Translations under genes and position numbers: made by a program
Part shown: piece after piece, positions 1-10,690 of the stretch
Layout of the letters: each line of letters opens with the position of its first letter
How positions within the stretch are numbered: the first letter of the stretch is position 1
Assembly (NCBI GenBank): GCA_034231615.1
Contig: CM067309.1
Span: forward strand, 24,667,965 to 24,731,964
From: Meghimatium bilineatum
Taxonomy: Eukaryota; Mollusca; Gastropoda; Stylommatophora; Philomycidae
Direction of reading: 5' to 3'
Length of the DNA stretch: 64,000 nucleotides
The notes under the pieces: generated by a model
Seen by the model: only the letters and a program-made list of their open reading frames with translations
What the model was told of the DNA's origin: nothing
The model's database searches: none

Positions 1-160
1 TGCAGATTTATTCCCCAGCCCTGGGAATTAAGCCTGGAGTTTGTCCTGAACGGCTTGGATTGAAAGGAGCATAGGGTGGAAGGAACTGATGATAGGAACA
101 TAGGGGGAAAGGAATAAATGATTGCAGGAAATATGACATAGTGATAATGGAGTAGAATAC

Positions 161-375
161 CTTATAATGTCTGGGGTTGTCTGTGTAAGACTGCCAACAG
201 TAGATTTTGATGTTGCTGAGGTGGACTTAACTCGAACCAGACGACGTTCATAATCTGGATCATCTGCAAGATTCTCATCATGTCTCCACACTTTGATCTC
301 CTCACGGTCAAATATTGGTTTACGACCTTCTGTCTTCTTATGAATCATTTTAAATTGAGATGCATCAAATACTCT
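161..375 (-). CDS. Exon d of an Arg/Ser-rich nuclear-type protein (partial gene, 3' part off the window)
   Basis: This is the most downstream of four exons of one minus-strand gene. The acceptor reads TTTTCACAG before the exon, and the donor reads AAG/GTATTC after it. The 71 codons start in phase 0, matching the phase-0 end of the previous exon, and finish with two spare bases, so at least one more exon lies beyond position 1. The peptide begins RVFDASQFKMIHKK and contains PIFDREEIKVWRHDE. It is highly charged and looks conserved rather than random. Together with the RS/RG-rich upstream exons it could belong to a BCLAF1/THRAP3-like or similar mRNA-processing protein, but I do not recognise it securely. 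The exon and splice structure are well supported; the family is only a guess. Confidence 0.75.
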
Positions 376-690
376 CTGTGAAAAGATCACATTCAATTGA
401 ATGTGAGAGTGTGAACATGAGATCTATGATAACTTATGGTATTTTAAGAAAGATTGTGAATGAATGGTAAGAGGATGAGTGAGTGATAGTATAATAGAGT
501 AGATGAGATAGTAAGTGAATGAATAAGCTCATAAGTTAATGAATGAGTAGGTGTATCATTGAGTGAGTAAATGAGTGAGAGGGTAGAAGACTGAGTGCAT
601 AACGAGTAGGTGGATGAGTGAGTATAACAGGTGATGGATGAGTGGGTAACGGTGATGTGATGGATAAGTGAATATAAATGGGTGTATCAA

Positions 691-1609
691 TAAAGTGAGT
701 GCATAACTGAGTAGGTGGATAAAGTGAATGTATAACTGAGTAGGTGGATAAAGTGAGTGCATAACTGAGTAGGTGGATAAAGTGAATGTATAACTGAGTA
801 GGTGGATAAAGTGAATGTATAACTGAGTAGGTGGATAAAGTGAATGTATAACTGAGTAGGTGGATAAAGTGAATGTATAACTGAGTAGGTGGATAAAGTG
901 AGTGCATAACTGAGTAGGTGGATAAAGTGAATGTATAACTGAGTAGGTGGATAAAGTGAATGTATAACTGAGTAGGTGGATAAAGTGAGTACATAACTGA
1001 GTAGGTGGATAAAGTGAATGTATAACTGAGTAGGTGGATAAAGTGAATGTATAACTGAGTAGGTGGATAAAGTGAGTGCATAACTGAGTAGGTGGATAAA
1101 GTGAATGTATAACTGAGTAGGTGGATAAAGTGAATGTATAACTGAGTAGGTGGATAAAGTGAATGTATAACTGAGTAGGTGGATAAAGTGAATGTATAAC
1201 TGAGTAGGTGGATAAAGTGAATGTATAACTGAGTAGGTGGATAAAGTGAGTACATAACTGAGTAGGTGGATAAAGTGAATGTATAACTGAGTAGGTGGAT
1301 AAAGTGAATGTATAACTGAGTAGGTGGATAAAGTGAATGTATAACTGAGTAGGTGGATAAAGTGAATGTATAACTGAGTAGGTGGATAAAGTGAATGTAT
1401 AACTGAGTAGGTGGATAGTGAATGTATAACTGAGTAGGTGGATAAAGTGAATGTATAACTGAGTAGGTGGATAAAGTGAATGCATAACTGAGTAGGTGGA
1501 TAAAGTGAATGTATAACTGAGTAGGTGGATAAAGTGAATGTATAACTGAGTAGGTGGATAAAGTGAATGTATAACTGAGTAGGTGGATAAAGTGAGTGTA
1601 TAACTAAGT
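691..1609. repeat. 29-bp minisatellite, about 32 units
   Basis: The plus-strand unit reads roughly AGTGAATGTATAACTGAGTA followed by GGTGGATAA and repeats head to tail with very few changes (GAATGTATA versus GAGTGCATA or GAGTACATA). One unit near 1411 lacks three bases. A degenerate lead-in of similar words starts near 480. Because 29 is not a multiple of three and the unit has no minus-strand stop, long reading frames exist in all three minus frames; they are not genes. It lies in an intron of the Arg/Ser-rich gene. Confidence 0.97.
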
Positions 1610-1734
1610 GACTTAAAACATTCTTAAGCGGGATAAATGAGACATGAATTGAACTAGAAGAACTATGAATTATAGGAGTGACTAATGTCAGATATATGTA
1701 TGTTAACTGCACATAACTAAAACAGACATCAGAA

Positions 1735-2190
1735 TTTAAATATCTAGGAAGCATTTTTACAGCAGACAGAAAAATTGATCAAAATTGAGTTGACGTACCA
1801 ATTGACACCGCTACTTAAAACCTGGCAACCAAACGACAGATATTAAACACTATCTTTATTTCAAGGTTATGTTGCCACTACCAGACAAGGCCCCTGACAA
1901 AAACACTCTTGAGAAAGATTACATGCGAGATGAATGCCTGAGAAAGGCTATAAATGTCACCAGAAGAGACCAAATGAGAAATGAAGACATCAGAGAGATA
2001 GTAAAGACCATATCATGCAAAAACAATATATAGAGAGACAACAGATAAGCTGGTTCGGACACCTTATGTGAATGTAGCCATCCTTACGTACAAAGAAAAA
2101 AGAATGGCTACAAAGCAAGAGGAAGACCAAGAACAAGGTGGGAAGATTCAATCAGAGAGGTTGTCAAAAACCACTGCCTAACCATAGTAA
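1735..2190 (+). pseudogene. LINE-E 3' fragment (reverse transcriptase C-terminal region), decayed
   Basis: Broken plus-strand frames give the usual C-terminal words of RTE-like LINEs: EFKYLGSIFTADRK near 1740, then RNEDIREIV and RQQISWFGHL near 2000-2070, and YKARGRPRTRWEDSIREVV near 2118-2165. Several stops and shifts make it non-functional. The same family lies on the minus strand at 10880-11470. The reverse-transcriptase core is absent, as is typical of 5'-truncated insertions. Confidence 0.75.
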
Positions 2191-2374
2191 GAGCAAAAGA
2201 TAGAAAACTTACTCCCCCATGACATCTAACAGAAAAAAAGACGATAGACAGATAAGGGAGGGGGGGAAGAAAGATGAGACTATAATGGTAATTCTTGGCT
2301 TCTGAAGCATACCAGATTACAAGTGTATTGCCAGGACCAATGAATGGCAACATTTTTACTTGCCATGTATATCA

Positions 2375-2686
2375 TACATAACAACTAAGGAGGTTCAGGG
2401 GTGGAATTGGCTGTCCCATCCCATACAGAGTTATAAAGTGACACGGAATACATGCTTAAATCTGAAGTGTCTGATTTAAACACACTGGTATCACAGCCAA
2501 ACTGTTTTTTCGACTCTCAGGAATTTCATACCGAGAAGACTTCATCTCTCATAAGTGATAAATGCTTTGATAAGTCTTCTACTCACAGAAGTATATCAGC
2601 CAAGCTGCAAAGCATGACACACAATGAATTACATTCTCCGTACTACATCCTGCTAATATGCAAGAGTTTGAGACTAAGAAGAGAAG
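2375..2686 (+). mobile_element. SINE-S2 copy, diverged and partly replaced
   Basis: The start of the core (ACTAAGGAGGTT, then GGCTGTCCCATCCCATA) is at 2381-2426. The 3' part (TACTACATCCTGCTAATATG, then GAGTTTGAGAC and AAGAAGAGAAG) is at 2641-2686. Both parts match the intact S2 copies at 40104-40380 and 52978-53260 in the same order. The middle differs. The 3' end lies only 22 bp outside the splice donor of the exon at 2709-3075. Confidence 0.65.
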
Positions 2687-2708
2687 TATTTCATAATACT
2701 AGACATAC

Positions 2709-3075
2709 CTTGACTGTAACATCCTCCGAGGGCTGGGCATCTGGCTTACGTACGATGGCAATTGTCACATTGTCCTCTAGCTCAAATGGATTCTGAGTAT
2801 CGACTGTAAACCGCTTGTGAAGTGTCATCCGTGCAGACTTCTTTTTGCTGGATGCACTGACCCTCCTCTGGGGGATCACACTTGTAGAATTCAGTGCAGA
2901 TGTCCCATCATTTTTTATCTGCGAGGAAGAAACTTGTGATCTATTACGTGACCTGCTTCTTGGTCGCTTTGGTGCAGGACTGATGTCAGTTGTTGAGTGG
3001 TGGGTTCTTTTCTTCATGGGTAGACCAGGATCCAGAGATGGTGACAGCCTCCTATCTTTGATGTCTCGTTTATTT
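2709..3075 (-). CDS. Exon c of the Arg/Ser-rich nuclear-type protein
   Basis: The acceptor is TTTGTATCTAG and the donor is CAAG/GTATGTCT. The exon encodes 122 codons after one base shared with the previous exon. It contains a basic serine-rich segment (KRPRSRSRNRSQVSSS) that looks like an RS-type or nuclear localisation region, followed by a less biased segment containing FTVDTQNPFELEDNVTIAIV. Phase 2/1 joins exon b, whose final AG plus A makes Arg. Phase 0 joins exon d. No stops interrupt it. I infer a nuclear RNA-binding or splicing-associated protein. No enzyme motif is visible. Confidence 0.8.
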
Positions 3076-3275
3076 CTAGATACAAACATAAGACTCATGA
3101 CATTATACAATATGTCAAGATTATTACACAACCTGACTACTTTCATCGGCGCACAGTTCCTGTTATGTCGTGATATTTTAGGCCAAGTCAAAAGTTTTCT
3201 TTTGTCTGTGCAGTCAGCACGCTCATGTGGCAACCAGAGTCTAGATTTCTCATTCAGGGTGCAAAGAATAGAATA

Positions 3276-4137
3276 GTATCACTGTCTTCTTTCCATGCAT
3301 GTTGTAGGAGGCGAATAAGGAAAGTTGGGAGATTGCAGATAACCTATTACCTATGAACAAGTCATCATTGTCACTGCACATCTTGTCTTGATTTCTTACT
3401 TTTGTCTTCTGTCAATTGGTTCCCATGGATGGAGAAGAGATGCAGAACAGCGAACATTGCAACTCTGTCCTTTTGTAGCAGGGAATGTCAGTTGTCCTAT
3501 TACTGCAGATGGATCAACAGACCTGACACTATGAATGGTCCAATGGTGAACTAGTTGGTCCAGAAGTGTATGCTGCTCTCATGGCAGGACATGATCCTGG
3601 GATGCTGTCACAATGGAATGCCTCCTTTCAGGAACTAAACATACATCCATAAACACCCCCATAACACAACAGTGCCTTTGACAAACCAAACCTTGTACAA
3701 GTTTGGGTCTCGCCTCAGAAAGACCTATGCTTTTATTAGAAAGGCTATTGGTTGTCAAAAACTACTACTCACAGCCAAAAGAATTACTTCATCATCATCA
3801 TGTGGCCAGCAATGATGATGTTTATTTCATCCCTGAAAGAAAATACCCGATTGTGAGATTAATCATAACTCTTCCCTTATCACATTCAATTTTGATAAAA
3901 CTTCTACAAGTTCTACAACTTAAACAGTTCTACAAGTTTGACTAAACTGTACATCTTGTATACCAACAAGAATGATATAGCCATATCCGAGTTATTCAAG
4001 AAGATGTTTTATTTTCAGCAGCGCTAACAAAATTGGGCGTGTGTGCTAGAAACAGGTAACATGATGATGATGATAGAACCCAGAGGGAGTGTGAGTTGTT
4101 CACTCTTGATCTCAATTAACCAGTTGACCCCATAACC
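3276..4137. other. Intron sequence without recognised genes
   Basis: This is AT-rich intronic sequence of the Arg/Ser-rich gene. A short ITADGSTD reading near 3500 is reminiscent of an RNase H start, but it has no supporting context. I see nothing else I can name. Confidence 0.5.
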
Positions 4138-4265
4138 CTTCAGTTAGTCGTTCGATCATCATCACTGCACTCCGGACAAGTCCATAGGTCCTCAGATCGC
4201 CGCCATTACACGTTGACTGGCAGTCCGAGTGGGCCGTTGAATGACCATCATTCATTCTTGCCCAC
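4138..4265 (-). mobile_element. LINE-A 3'-end fragment
   Basis: The minus strand matches the last 120 bases of LINE-A at 20885-21020, including the coding end (a Cys-rich tail with DDD before the stop region) and the ACTA-type end, seen here as CAGTTAGTCG. Only the 3' end is present. Confidence 0.7.
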
Positions 4266-5498
4266 GAGAAACTTTAACCCTTAGGGATGCAACTTTAGAA
4301 ACATTAACACAAAAATTATATCATGCCTCTAATTTTATTTCTTTGTTTGAGTTTAGAGAAAGTGAGTATTATTATTTGCTGATCCTTATGCCAGGCAGTC
4401 GATTGCATCTTCAGATTGACGTTTTTCTTACAATCTCTTGGATAAGTTAGTTTTCCAGAACTTTCCAAAGTTCCAAATGACTTTTGATTAATTTGGCTGT
4501 AGTATCAATATTAATGCTATGATATGGACTGTCTCCTATGATGGAGGGTACTTTGCAGAGACTTTCTCACAATCGTGAGGCTTGATAATGATGTTCACTC
4601 TCATCCAACCCAGGTATGGGATACTCAGGTGACTTCATTGCACAGGAGATCATGAGGTGGGGAACCTAACCACATGCAAAACTTCCTTAGTCACCTCTTA
4701 CAATATACATGGCAGGGTGGCCATGTCGAATCAATATTTTCTTTAGAGGTTGAAAAATGCAAGAATTATTGCCATTGAGCATCTCAGAACTTGTGTGGAC
4801 AATGTAACAAGATAAGACACACAAGTATTTCTGGTATGAAGGTGAAGGATTTCTTCAGTAACAAGATAAGACTTATTTTTACTATTCTTTGCTTCACTTA
4901 TGGGGCCACACATAAGGATGAAGGTTAGATTAAATACTGTGTAAGGTTCCTGTCCATGTTGTCACTTGAACTATCGCAGAAAAAGTCTAACAAGATGCCA
5001 CCAAGTATGATGGTCAGTGATTGCTTCATCGATCTCTAATCAAAACCAAAGAAGCATCTCAACACACCTTGGTAGCTGCCCACCTCCATACAAATGTTAA
5101 CACGGGTATGAAAATTGTTGAGAATTAATGACTTTGCACTCATTTTTAAAATGTCCCAGAGAGTTGATTTCACTGTACTAAGCTTTTGTCCTGTGTACTC
5201 CATCAACAGAGCTGCATGCCACGTACCGAGAGTACTGCTCGCAGTACATAACTCAGTAATTTCATACATTAATCCTCAGGGAACTCTGAAAAGATGCACT
5301 TGCAAAGAAGACTTCACTGTATGGTTTCAAATTCAAATTCTTGTGAACACAAGACAAACTCCTTAAGCACTTATGCCACAGAGATGCCCTATATAAAACA
5401 AAAAATAAGTTCATGGTAAAAGTTTGGAAACTACAATACTAAATACTACTTACATCCAGGCATGTCCTATACATGAATTGCCCCTTTCAGCTAACTTA
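4266..5498. other. Intron sequence, no gene recognised; weak SINE-S2 core near 4690
   Basis: No convincing exon was found. The stretch CTTAGTCACCTCTTACAATA at about 4686-4720 resembles the conserved S2 core (CTTAGTCGCCTTTTACGACA in the copy at 52978-53260) and is probably an old, worn copy. Confidence 0.4.
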
Positions 5499-5565
5499 CA
5501 AGGTAGGTTCAAAAAGTTCCAGGAATTAGTGGATTACATAGAAATAAGTAACAATAGAATTATCT

Positions 5566-6605
5566 TCACTGCGTTTCCTTCATCGACCAAGAGAAAGCTT
5601 TTGACAGAGTGGATAGAGCACAACTATTGACAACACTACAGACTTATGGAGTTCCCTAACTTTTGATATGCCTATGTCTGAGCATATATGCCAATAGTCA
5701 ATGTTCAGTAAGAACGAGCACAGGTACATCTGATCATTTTCAAATTCACTCGATAGTGAGACAGGGATGTGTACTATCCCCCTATTGTTCATAACATGCA
5801 TAGATTACATCTGCAAAGTAGCAAAGACAATGGAAGAAAACAATCTGAAGGATAACTTAAAAGAACTACAATTTGCAGATGACCAAACACTAGTGGAATC
5901 TTCAGAAGAGGAACTACAAAGACAATTAGATAGATTACATCAAACATGCCACACCTTTAACATGAAGATAAATATAGAAAAGACCGAAGTAATGAAGATC
6001 AGAAACACCAATATGTATATTGGAACCAATAGACTTAACCAGGTGCCAGAAAACATATCTAGGAAGTAATATAACAACAGACTGCAATAGCAGCAAAGAA
6101 ATACGCAATAGATGTAGTAAAACATACCAAACCCTAGGGCAAATGACACCATTCTTCAGAAACAAATATGTAGATTTAAACATCAAAATAATACTATTCA
6201 AAACGATTAATATGCCAACACTGTGCTACCAATGCCAAACATGGACAATGACAGTGCAAGACAAACGTAAACTTGTGACAGCTGAAATGGCATGCTTTCA
6301 CAGAATCCTAGGAATATCGTTAAGAGATAGGGTGAGGAATGAGGACATCCGACAAAAAACCGGCACCACCCCAATCTTAGAATACATCAAGAGACAACAG
6401 ATCAAATGGTTTGCACACATCAGCAGACTACCACCAGGCAGCATACCACAGCAAGCATGTTACACAGATACAGCGACGGCAGACCTAGAGACCGACCAAG
6501 AAAACGATGGACCACTGAAATAAAACGGGCGACAAATTCCACAATATACTCAGCATACAAGAGGGCCATCTCCAGAAAACTTTTCTACCCCTGATGCTGA
6601 AAGGC
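5566..6605 (+). pseudogene. LINE-F reverse transcriptase fragment with frameshifts
   Basis: The plus strand gives consecutive reverse-transcriptase blocks in changing frames: FIDQEKAFDRVDRAQLL (about 5583-5640), VRQGCVLSP (about 5758), LQFADDQTLVES (the YADD-type catalytic box, here FADD, about 5868-5900), KINIEKTEVMKI, then the C-terminal block TYLGSNITTD, GQMTPFFRNKY, RNEDIRQKTGT, RQQIKWFAHISRLPPG and RPRKRWTTEIKRA up to FYP at about 6593. This order is that of RTE-like LINEs. The endonuclease and N-terminal reverse-transcriptase parts are missing. At least three frameshifts and several stops make it dead. It sits inside the mariner. Other LINE-F pieces lie at 12640-13130, 27700-28235 and 31600-31960. 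Confidence 0.85.
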
Positions 6606-6634
6606 AACAACGGGTTTAGCAAATAGATAGACAT

Positions 6635-6935
6635 TTCATTCAAAGTAGTTCTATCTGGCAACTACACATTTTTGTCAATGTGCATGCAGCGGCTGGAAAT
6701 ATTCGTGGAACAGATTCTTTGATACCTTTCTCAGATGTCTTGTCGCATAGATGATAGCTTCATCAGCATTCTTGATTCATTGTACTTTCAGTCGAGGGAA
6801 CATGAAAAAATCAATCTGTGCACGGTTAGGAGAATATGGAGGTTGTTACAAGGTATCAAAGTGTGCTTTGTGAAGTACTTCTTTACCAGTAGGGATCGAC
6901 ATTGTCTGTGCATTGTCAAGCTGCTGCATAATCCA
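6635..6935 (-). pseudogene. mariner transposase C-terminal remnant
   Basis: The minus strand reads QLDNAQT (for the usual HDNARPH), then QPPYSPNRAQIDFFMFPRLK with a stop just before it, then EAIIYATRHLR and FHEYFQPLHAH, ending with a KCVVAR-like word and NYFE. This is the order of the C-terminal half of mariner transposases, including the P-Y-S-P-x-x-A-x-x-D-F-F-x-F signature. The usual third catalytic Asp is the D of IDFF. Stops and a lost N-terminal half show that it is inactive. Confidence 0.8.
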
Positions 6936-7236
6936 AGTGTGATCATTTTTCTGGTCATTTCCTTCTGATTGTATCTCTTAGATGACCAAGGATATCATTG
7001 TGATTTTTTCATTGCGGTATCACCATGTGCTTTATAAAGCAATGTTGTTGACTCTGAGGGTGAGTTCTCAAGTTGTGTAAGTTGTTCATTTTTTAAGTTG
7101 GACTTTTTCAACTCTGATGATGCAACTAGCACAATACATCTGTATCTTCTCTTCGAGAGTATATGTGAAGGTCCTTTCATCATTACCAAATTCTAAACAT
7201 ATAATCTCCCCACCCCCCCTAACATCAACTTTCATT

Positions 7237-7392
7237 CTCCTTCTTCAGCATTCATTCTTAAACTCCCGCTGAATCTCCCTTGTAGCAGGGCCATCGTCCT
7301 ACTAGATTTCCAGCAGTATGTAGTGCAGAGAATGAAAATGCATTGTGTCACCGTTTTATTTGTGCCAATGGCCCGACACATCCGTTTTCAGC
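7237..7392 (+). mobile_element. SINE-S1 copy
   Basis: About 155 bp shared with at least six other places in the window. The words are TTCTTCAGC, ACTCCCGCTG, TTGTAGCAGG, TCCTACTAGATTTCCAGCAG, GCCAATGGCCCGACACATCC and GTTTTCAGC. The copy lies just inside the right inverted repeat of the mariner. Confidence 0.8.
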
Positions 7393-7449
7393 AGAAACTT
7401 TTATTTAAACACTAGACAAATATTCCTGGAATTTTTTGAAGCTACCTTG

Positions 7450-8019
7450 TATAGCTTTAAGCTAACTTATATTGTCAGCAATAGAATAATTACAGTGTTT
7501 CCAATGTGATACATCAACATTTTTCTTCCCTCAAAATAAGTTATCTTCAGCTAAGTATGCTGGAGACAAAACTGCATCTGGGATCGAAGACTACATGCTT
7601 GTACATAGATTAGGTAATTTATGTACTAGCTACCTCTAACACTGAAAGACCTACTTCAGACAAGCACATGTCTGTGAGACAGTGTCAGACCCAATGTTGA
7701 CATTAGCTTTTAGATAATATCACTTAGTTCCTATGATTAGTTCCAATGATTAGGAGATTTTTTTCTCAAATCATTGCACAACACTAAGAGCTGGGGGGGG
7801 GGGTGTCCTTTAGTGTATGAAAGATAACGATACTCTGGAGCAATCAGCCTAATGCACATAGAAAGTCAAAGTAAGAGCTAATTGTTGATAATTCCTGAGA
7901 TTGTAACAATAACAACAGATAATTTCATAGGACATGCTCCTCCTTCATGTTTCTTTCTTGTCTCTCAAAGATTTTATAGTTCAAAATGTTAACTTCATTA
8001 TTGAAAAAAGCTTGAAAAA
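7450..8019. other. Intron sequence, no feature recognised
   Basis: AT-rich sequence with a short G run near 7794. No exon, repeat array or coding remnant could be identified. Confidence 0.4.
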
Positions 8020-8110
8020 GTTTGTCATAGAGGATTTGACTTCATTGTATCAGAGTTACCCCATATGCACTCTTGTCTCTCTCAATGTAGCAACATGCAG
8101 AATTTGCTGG
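8020..8110 (-). mobile_element. SINE-S3 3' fragment, reversed
   Basis: Read on the minus strand, the words GCATATGGGGTAACTCTGAT and GTCAAATCCTCTA match the 3' part of SINE-S3 (62470-62515 on the plus strand; 62126-62200 reversed). A full-headed S3 copy in the opposite direction lies 0.85 kb further right. Confidence 0.55.
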
Positions 8111-8558
8111 GAGCACCACTCATTTATTTATTGAACATTTATTGTAAAACTACCATGCTTTTTGCTTTCTTTGTATACTGATATTCGCAACAAGCAAGAC
8201 CGTAATCTACGATAAATTAAGTATGGAAAACAATAGAATTGAAAGATTATAGAAACTAGAGATAATCTGTGTAGTTGTGAACAAGAGAAGATCATAGAAA
8301 CGGAGATAGTCGTGAACAAGGGGAGATTATAGAAACAAGAGATTGTGAAGTTGTGAACAAGGGGAGATTAGAGAAAAAAGTTTTGAACAAGGGGAGATTA
8401 GAGAAACAAGGTAATCTGATAAGTTGTGAACAATGGAAGATTACAAAAACAAGAGATAATCTGTGGAGTTGTATATAGGAAAAATTATAGAAACTAAATA
8501 ATTTATTAAGTAGTGTGTAGGCAAAACACACACACACCCACAAAAGCAACATTCTGAC

Positions 8559-8721
8559 CTGTCTGCTCCAAGAATTTCTTGAGGTCTCATGGAATGAGAT
8601 CTTTCCTTAAATCTGGAACCTGACCTTTCATCTGTGTGATGTGATAAAGATCCAGTTTTGTGTCTGTCCACAATGAGTGGCGTTTCAGGGTGTCTTGGAA
8701 AAGAATGTGAAGCCCCTCGAC
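8559..8721 (-). CDS. Exon b of the Arg/Ser-rich nuclear-type protein
   Basis: The acceptor is GTTTTCAAAG and the donor is GCAGACAG/GTCAGA. The exon opens with two bases that complete a Gly codon begun in exon a, and ends with AG, completed by A of exon c. It reads RGASHSFPRHPETPLIV, then DRHKTGSLSHHTDERSGSRF, then KERSHSMRPQEILGAD. It is basic and His/Ser/Arg-rich, like its neighbours. The perfect phase agreement with both flanking exons is the main evidence that it is real, because the exon is too short to stand out as an ORF. Confidence 0.75.
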
Positions 8722-8934
8722 CTTTGAAAACAATTGTACATCATATATTTACTAAAAGCAAACAAGTAATGCAAATGTTCTACAAGACAGAAGTAATACC
8801 AGCACAGAAATCTAATTGTGTAGACAAATTACTGACTTCTCATTATGGCATACTAACAGGATATCGTATGGTTGAACTAATAATTTGTCAATATGGGGTA
8901 CCACTAATGAAGTCTGCAGAATTTCACGATTCAT

Positions 8935-9210
8935 TGTTTGTTTGGGAATGTTGTAGCATAGTGGTTAAGCCATTCAACTTGTGTTGAAGATGTCAAGGGT
9001 TCGATACCAAATATTGCATCTTGTTCACAAGGAAATTTTTCGAAGATTCCTGGGCATTATCGCTTGAAACTATGGATTTGTGCTATGGGTGGTACTTTCA
9101 ACAAGTGGTGTGCTGCTCTGTTGATGCGGATGGAGTACAAATGGGTCAATCCTCTACTCCATTTATTAAAATGTTTATTAGCAACAAGATGATCTTCTGT
9201 TAGAACTTAT
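8935..9210 (+). mobile_element. SINE-S3 copy with tRNA-type promoter
   Basis: Box A reads TAGCATAGTGG (8955) and box B reads GGTTCGATACC (8998). Both fit the RNA polymerase III consensus at tRNA-like spacing. The downstream body (GCTATGGGTGGTACTTT, GTGTGCTGCTCTGTTGATG, GGGTCAATCCTCTA) is shared with 62280-62560. The head is tRNA-derived, not a functional tRNA: no complete cloverleaf can be drawn. Confidence 0.75.
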
Positions 9211-9689
9211 GACATGCCAACATGACACACAAATACTTGGCAGTAGAATTAAAATAATTGGTTGTGTAATGTTAAGTTACTCACCCACTGACCAGCTAAC
9301 CCAGGTTTTGAATCCTGGAGTACTGTGCTTTGGTCGTGTATTCACAATTTGTTACAAAGAGCCAAAATGGAACAAAGAATATTAACACTATTACCTACCA
9401 TGCATGTTATAAAAGATGAGTAAGCAGATTGTACGTAAGGTTAAGTAAACCACATAAAGCTTGTACATCAACATCTGAATTAATGGGAGGGATCAGCATT
9501 TGTTCTGCATAAGGAACCAGTATCACTGCACAATGGGCATAAATACTCTGCTTGCCATTCCACCAGACATCTAAAATTATATACGCTCAGTATTCCAGTC
9601 AGTTGTTGGTACTTCTAGTCTTTCCAGTGAGGACGTACTTTCTCCCCTCTCTCCTGGTCACTATAATTTCTGAGTGGTGACAAAAGAGT
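9205..9689. other. Intron sequence, no gene recognised
   Basis: I see no exon. A short word around 9385-9420 (TACCATGCATGTTATAAAAG) may be a worn piece of the S2 core. Confidence 0.35.
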
Positions 9690-9955
9690 GGCAAACTCTC
9701 TCCTCATGAATTTTTCTCTTGCGTATCATACTCTGGGAATCTGTTAGACTCACTGTGGCTGTTCCATCGATCATGTGAGTGCAGCTGTTCCATTACTGCC
9801 TCTATCTCCATTCTCATGCACGATGTTAATGTAGGATAGCCAGCAGATTTTAAAACTACTTTCTTCCGTTTCGGTAAGAGACAAAGCCAATCCACATTTG
9901 TTTGTTTCATTTACGACTGAACCATCAGTGTAAATAATTACATCTTATGACTTTT
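9690..9955 (-). pseudogene. LINE-C RNase H fragment
   Basis: The minus strand reads DVIIYTDGSVVNETNKCGLA near 9955-9890, the first catalytic block of RNase H, and then a CMRMEIEAVM block containing the catalytic Glu near 9810-9780. It resembles the copy at 41790-42848. Frameshifts and loss of the rest make it a remnant. Confidence 0.75.
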
Positions 9956-10445
9956 GAGTCAATCAGTCTTTTTATATACCACATGCATCAAGATTAGAAG
10001 TTAAAGCTCCCTCAGTCCTGCATAGATGGCTCACATTGAAAAAGGGTCTGAAAACCCTTAAACCCTTACGGAGATAAAAGAGTTATAAAGGATAGTAATA
10101 ATAAATGTTATCTGTCTGCAAGCTGTTTAAAATGGTTTAACAAAATTGAAGTGAACATTTATCTTTAGATAAGAGAAAGAAAGAACACAACTGACATAAA
10201 AAACACAGACACTAAGAGACAGACTGATCAAGGCACAGACACAATAAGAGACAGATTGATCAAACTATAGACAAAAAATGGACAAACGTATCATGCTACA
10301 GACAAATAATGGACAAATTGATCAAGCAGCACTATAAAATATATAACATGCTGATGACATAAACAACGCTGAGTAGTTAGTAGTAGATGCATGATAAATT
10401 TTCATAAACTCATAACACAATGACCTTTCCCTTATTAGACCTAAC

Positions 10446-10690
10446 CTGTTATAGGTGAACCAGGGCGGTGTCTTCTCTGGATAGGAGGCGAGTGACTTTT
10501 CTGTAACACCAATGTAGAGGCAGAATAGTTTCTCCTATCATTTAATCTATCTGGAACTCTGAAATCTTTCTTGATACCCCTGACAGGTGATCTATGCCGT
10601 TGTTCCAATCGTCCACCATCACCAGCAAACCTCTCATCAGCTGCATTCTGCCAGCTTCTCTTGTGTTTGCTTGGAACTGGTGACAAGGAC
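10446..10690 (-). CDS. Exon a of the Arg/Ser-rich nuclear-type protein
   Basis: The acceptor is TTTTGTTTTGAAAAG and the donor is ATAACAG/GTTAGG. The exon reads SLSPVPSKHKRSWQNAADER, then FAGDGGRLEQRHRSPVRGI, and ends RRHRPGSPIT plus the first base of a Gly codon. SP-dipeptides and Arg/Ser/His richness fit a nuclear phosphoprotein. It begins with the last base of a codon, so at least one exon lies upstream. I could not find it among the repeats to the right. Confidence 0.75.

Larger units (their letters stand above)
5499..7449. mobile_element. mariner-like element with terminal inverted repeats, carrying nested insertions
   Basis: The left end reads CAAGGTAGGTTCAAAAAGTT (5499) and continues CCAGGAAT. 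The right end, read on the minus strand from 7449, is CAAGGTAGCTTCAAAAAATT and then CCAGGAAT. Both ends are flanked by TA (5497-5498 and 7450-7451), the expected mariner target. Inside lie a decayed mariner transposase (about 6635-6935, minus), a LINE-F fragment (5566-6605, plus) and a SINE-S1 copy (7237-7392, plus). Without these insertions the mariner itself would be only about 0.75 kb, so it also has internal deletions. Confidence 0.8.

Noticed and set aside
536-1754. Three overlapping minus-strand frames of 239-355 codons with a repeated YPPTQL-type motif
   Set aside because: Product of the 29-bp array. The same peptide appears in all three frames, which real genes do not do.
3490-3560. 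An RNase H start (ITADGSTD-like) on the plus strand
   Set aside because: Only one short word matches and no following catalytic blocks were found.
8950-9010. A functional tRNA gene (good box A and box B)
   Set aside because: No cloverleaf closes, and the downstream body is shared with another SINE copy, so it is a tRNA-derived SINE head.
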